A stretch of DNA of 64,000 bases, taken from assembly GCA_039583875.1 (NCBI GenBank), contig CM077159.1, positions 1,014,812 to 1,078,811 of the forward strand. The letters are read 5' to 3'. The position numbers and the translations under genes are program-made. Positions 59,370 through 64,000 of this stretch are shown in pieces. The notes under the pieces are model-generated. The model saw only the letters and a list, made by a program, of their open reading frames with translations, searched no databases and had not been told where the DNA came from. Source of the DNA: Platanthera guangdongensis (Eukaryota; Streptophyta; Magnoliopsida; Asparagales; Orchidaceae). The number at the start of each line of letters is the position of its first letter. Position 1 is the stretch's first letter.

Positions 59370-59823
59370 AGAGGTGTCGACACAGAAGTTTTAGTCTCGA
59401 AACTTTGAAAGCGTGTCGACAAACAAAGACAAAACCCTATTTATACCTTTCTGATTTTGAAGATGAACAGGCGGGACAGCTAACTTAAAATGTGTCGACA
59501 CTGGCAATAAGTGTCGACACTGACTTATAATGTCTCGACACATACGTGTCGACACAAGTTTAGTCAACAGATATTATGTGTCGACACTTGTTTATGTGTC
59601 GACACCACACAACTCGACACATAGTCGAGACTTTACTTAGAAAATTCTGAGTAAAACTTAAGTGTCGACACCACTTTGGATGTGTCGACACCTACTTGAC
59701 ATGTGTCGACACTAACATTCTGAAGTGTCGACACCAACTTCCTAGATGTGTCGACACCTTTTTCCTGAAGTGTCGACACCACTATTCTGTGTCGACATAG
59801 ACTTGTCTATGTGTCGACACCTT
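59370..59823. repeat. GTGTCGACAC palindrome array between pol and ORF2 of unit C
   Basis: About 13 exact gtgtcgacac copies plus variants in about 450 bp, filling the whole space between the pol stop (59,853) and the ORF2 ATG (59,339). Same core as the LTR array at 55,085-56,040. Confidence 0.93.
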
Positions 59824-59852
59824 TTTACTTAGCCATTTTCAATACTGTAAAC

Positions 59853-62800
59853 TTACTCTAAGTTTATCATTCCTTGTTCAATTTTAAATCTATTGAACTT
59901 AGCTTCTTCTAGGGGCTTAGTAAACATATCAGCTACTTGATTATCAGTTTTAATATATTCTAATAAAATATCTTTTCTTTCTACATGCTCCCTAAGAAAA
60001 TGATATTTAATTTCAATATGTTTTGTTCTACTATGAGATACAGGATTATTAGCTATTGAAATAGCACTAGTAGAATCACAGAAGAGTGGAGTTCTACTTA
60101 CCTGAAATCCATAGTCCTCTAGTTGATGTTGTATCCATAGAAGTTGAGCACAACAACTTCCTGCAGCCACATACTCTGACTCTGCTGTGGAGATAGCCAC
60201 ACTGGTTTGCTTCTTGCTACTCCATGAAATTAGTCTCCCACCTAGGAATTGACAGGTTCCAGTAGTGCTTTTTCTATCTTCTTTGCATCCTGCAAAGTCT
60301 GCATCTGAATAATCTGTTAGTTCAAAATCCCCATTCCTAGGTTACCAGAGGCCTAGATAGGGAGTGCCCTTTAGATATCTCAATATTCTTTTGACTGCTG
60401 TCAAATGAGACTCTTTAGGGCAGGCTTGATACCTTGCACAGACACATGTAGCATACATGATATCTGGTCTACTAGCAGTCAAGTATAATAGGGAGCCAAC
60501 TATCCCTCTATACAAGGTTTCATCTACAGGTTTCCCTGCATCATCCTTGCTGAGAGACATACTTGACCCCATAGGAGTCTTCATGGTACTGGATGAATCC
60601 ATACCATACTTCCTTATGAGTTCTAGGGTGAACTTGGACTGACATATGGATAAACCACTCTCAGTCTGTTTAACTTGGAGACCCAAGAAAAACTTCAGCT
60701 CTCCCATACTACTCATCTCAAACACACCTTGCATAAGTTTTGCAAACTTTTTGCAAAGGCTGCTTTCAGTAGATCCAAATATAATGTCATCTACATATAT
60801 TTGGACTAGTATAACTTTGCCTCTAGATTCCCTAAGGAATAGAGTCTTATCTATTTTCCCACTTGAAAACTTGTTCTCAATGAGGAAACTAGATAGGGTT
60901 TCATACCAAGCCCTAGGGGCTTGCTTTAACCCATATAAAGCTTTCCTAAGTCTATAGACATGATGAGGTAGAGTTGGATCAACAAAACCTGAAGGCTGTT
61001 CCACATAGACTTCTTCCTTAAGATTACCATTCAGGAATGCTGACTTGACATCCATTTGGTAAACCTTGAATCCTTGATAGGTTGCATAGGCCAAGAACAT
61101 CCTTATGGCTTCCAGTCTGGCTACTGGAGCAAAGGTTTGATCAAAATCAATACCTTCTTCTTGCCTATATCCTTTAGCAACCAGTCTTGCTTTATTCTTA
61201 ATGATGACCCCTTGTTCATCCATCTTATTCCTGTAGATCCACTTGGTTCCTATTATATTGTGGTCTTTAGGTCTAGGAACAAGTTCCCAGACCTTGCACC
61301 TCTTGAACTGATTAAGCTCTTCTTGCATTGCTTCAGTCCATTGTGGATCTAGTATTGCTTCTTCAAACTTCTTAGGTTCAACTTGAGATAGAAAACTGGA
61401 GTAGATTGCTGCATTCATGTTTCTGCTCCTGGTTTGTACTCCTTGTCTTGGATCTCCAATAATCTTCTCTACTGGATGATCTCTAAGATGCCTATTGGCT
61501 GGAGGCATCCTAACTTCTGGTTGAACCTCTTCAGCATCTCCATCATGCTGTATCCCTTGAACTTCATCAGCAATTGGTACATGTAGTTCTCCCCCTGGAC
61601 AACAGCTAGTGTCTTCTACTTGCTGTCTTGCAGCAGGTACTTCTTCTATAGTAAGCTTGTCCATCTTCTTTGTTAAACCTGTGGGGCTGCATACACTACT
61701 AGACAACTCATTGTTAATAAGTTTAGTCTCATCAAAAACTACATGCACAGATTCTTCTACAACTTGTGTAGACAAGTTGTAGACTCTATAAGCCTTACTA
61801 TTATTGTTGTACCCAACAAAAATTCCCTCTTGGGACTTGGCAGAAAACTTAGTCAAGTAAGACTTCCCATTGTTAAGTATGAAGCATTTGCAACCAAAGA
61901 TCCTGAAGTAGGATAAGTTTGGTTTCCTGCCTTTCACAACTTCATAGGGGGTCTTGTTAAGCCCTTTAGTGATGGTAGCCCTATTTATAACATGGCATGC
62001 AGTGTTAACTGCTTCAGCCCAAAATACTCTGGCAGTGATGTATCACTTAGTAGAGTCCTACCAGTCTCTATCAAGGTCCTATTCTTCCTCTCAGCAATGC
62101 CATTTTGCTGAGGTGTTCTAGGTGAAGAGAATTCTTGAAATATCCCAAATTCTTCACATAGTTTTGTCATGCTATCAGACTGAAATTCAGTACCATGGTC
62201 ACTTCTAATTTTGACCACTGTACTATTTAGTTCATTCTGAATTTGCTTGACAAAGCTATAGAAGACACTATGTGTTTCAGATTTCTGTCTTAAGAAGAAC
62301 ACCCAGGAAAATCTTGAGTAGTCATCTACAAATACAAGGGTATAGACCTTCCTACCCAAGCTGTGAACTGGCATTGGACCAAAGAGATCCATATGCAAGA
62401 GGTATAAACACCTCACAGAATCTTTGTTTTCTATGCTTCTAAAGGTGGATTTAGTCTGCTTGCCCTTTTGACAAGCTGAGCAAATACCATCTTTAACACA
62501 CTTAACTTGAGGACCATTCCTCACTAACTCTTTGCTAAAGAGTTTGCTAATAGTCTTGTAGTTAAGATGGGCAAGCCTCTTGTGCCATTTGACACAATGA
62601 GAGACTGTCTCATCAACTACAAGACATACTGGAGAACCACTGTTCTCAACCATAATGTCTAAACAGTAGACATTCCTTTTCCTATAACCTGTCAAAATGA
62701 TCTCTTGATCACTTGACCTCTTGATATGACAACCATTTTTAACAAATGAGATGTCATACCCTACATCACTTAATTGACTTATACTTATTAGGTTGTGTTT

Positions 62801-63019
62801 CAACCTTTTAACATAAGCCACTTGAGTAATGGTAACCAAGTTGCTAGAAATGTTACCAAATCCTTTGATGATTCCTTTTTCAAAACCACCAAAGGTGACT
62901 TTTGGACCATCTTTTATTGGAATGTAGTCCTTTAGTAATCCTCTTGTTCCAGTCATATGTCTGGAACATCCACTATCCAAGTACCATGTTGGGGTATGGC
63001 CACTTGGACTCACCTGCAA
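59853..63019 (-). pseudogene. Copia unit C pol: protease, integrase, RT, RNase H
   Basis: SIRE/Maximus-type polyprotein. Protease WYLDSGCSRHMTG. Integrase zinc region WHKRLAHLNYKTIS and CSACQKGKQTKS. Integrase core with HMDLFGPMPV, IRSDHGTEFQS and PQQNGIAERKNR, all three catalytic residues present. RT has [44 protein letters not shown] and [10 protein letters not shown]. RNase H has ISTAESEYVAAGSCCAQ and VADMFTKPL, ending at 59,853. Only two lesions: a one-base deletion near 62,024-62,031 after [11 protein letters not shown], and a TAA at 60,342-60,344 before PRNGDFELTDYSDADF. It is much better kept than the pol of element A. Confidence 0.93.
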
Positions 63020-63025
63020 AACAGA

Positions 63026-64000
63026 TTAATGAACCTTAGAACCCAAAGAATTCTTGGGTCCTTGGTACTTGTTAGTTTGCAACTTGACAAAACTACCTAC
63101 TGGCTTTCCAACAGGTAATTTGCAACTCACTTTGGCACTAACATTGTGCCAACAGTCCATTGCAAAATGGCCAACTTTGCCACAACACCAACATTCAAAC
63201 TTATTGTACCTTTGCTTAGGTACTGTCTTTGCTGTCTTATCTACAGCAGACTTGTTGAATGTTGGGGCTTTGCCCTTGGACTTGGACTTGGACTGCTCAG
63301 TCCTAGCAGGTTTAATAAAACCCAGTCCAGCCTTGCCTTTATGATGAACGAATTCATCAATTAAAGGTAGCACTGACTTAGGTTTAGAAAACCTAGCAAC
63401 AAGCTCTCTCTCTTTCTGAAGATTGATCTCCAGTCTCTTGATTTGATCATTCTTAAAGGTGATAGTCCCCATCTGAATCACTGTTATGTGTTTCAGCCTG
63501 GCTATCTCATTAAGCTTTTGATCAAATAGCTTCTTAGAATCTGTTGCAGCAGCTTTAAGATCAGCAATTTCCTTTGCCTGACTTTTGGCTAGGGACTTGC
63601 TTTTCTTGTAAGCTTGCAACAGTACTTTATATTCATCTATAAGCTGATGAATATCATCCTCAGACTCAGATACATTCTCATCACTTGATGAAGAAGAATC
63701 TGATTCTGTACTAGAATAAGAAACTGAACTTAAAGTTGAACTTTGTACCTTACTGGGTCCTGGCTGCTCCAGGATTTTGTCACTCTCAGTTAATGCCATC
63801 AGTCCTTGGCACTGACAGTCTTCTTGTTCATATATAGACTCCATTATCTGCATGAATTCTTCTTCTTCTTCTTCAGCAAACAACCCTATGTATGTCTCAG
63901 CATCAGACTCAGTTTCTGAAGAAGAGATATCTGATAGAGTCTTCTCCTTCTTGGCAACAAAAGACTTTTCTTTCTTGCCTTTGAAATGAGTCTTCTTCCT
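63026..64000 (-). pseudogene. Copia unit C gag, C-terminal part (runs off window)
   Basis: Open to the window end. It has a Ser/Glu-rich stretch, a coiled-coil region of about 100 residues (HQLIDEYKVLLQAYKKSKSL, then LNEIARLKHITVIQMG and IKRLEINLQKERELVARF), a basic region, and the zinc knuckle CWCCGKVGHFAMDC near 63,150-63,200. It ends at a TAA (63,026) after SLGSKVH. Pol resumes in the same frame seven bases on. One in-frame stop therefore separates gag and pol; this could be a mutation or a natural readthrough point, which I cannot decide. The N-terminal half and left LTR of C lie beyond 64,000. Confidence 0.88.

Overview
This window is repetitive DNA from a flowering plant with a large genome. 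I see no host gene, tRNA or rRNA gene. It is built almost entirely of nested LTR retrotransposons. Identifications rest on readable polyprotein motifs, matched LTR pairs, primer-binding sites, polypurine tracts and 5-bp target-site duplications (TSDs). No homology search was run and the species is not identified.

Left part (1-18,562). An old Ty3/gypsy fragment 'E' (14,465-16,565) was hit by a SIRE/Maximus-type Ty1/copia element 'A', whose right LTR ends at 14,464. A was then hit twice. A chromovirus-like element 'F' entered its integrase, and only F's last LTR kilobase (1-1,110) is in view. A complete 5.3-kb copia element 'B' (5,675-10,999, TSD aacct) entered its third gene. 16,566-18,562 is GC-rich with two tandem arrays and part of an inverted chromovirus-type LTR.

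Middle (18,563-53,033). Chromovirus 'I' has a 4.66-kb left LTR, a complete gag-pol-chromodomain body and a right LTR. Chromovirus 'II' (28,444-51,281, TSD caccc) sits inside the right LTR of I. Athila-type element 'III' (35,329-48,663, minus strand, TSD gcggt) sits inside the pol gene of II. III carries the only uninterrupted polyprotein gene here (1,750 codons) and has nearly identical LTRs, so it is the youngest insertion. Both chromoviruses have a short AT-rich GT...AG intron at exactly the same codon between gag and protease.

Right part (53,034-64,000, minus strand). Two copia units of the SIRE/Maximus type share one LTR (54,065-56,180). Unit 'C' supplies gag C-terminus, pol and a large post-pol ORF2. 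Unit 'D' supplies a primer site and gag start, cut off at the truncated LTR of I.

Most notable: (1) in A and C, dense arrays of TCGA-centred palindromes occur both in the LTR and just upstream of ORF2, and the C ORF2 product has a nuclear-localisation-like motif. This suggests an element-encoded DNA-recognition or anti-silencing system. (2) A pair of hairpins with a fixed 14-nt loop is conserved with compensating stem changes between the LTRs of F and I. (3) The gag/protease intron is shared by two chromovirus families. (4) A CACG-GG-CGTG palindrome array is shared by the LTRs of the unrelated elements II and III.
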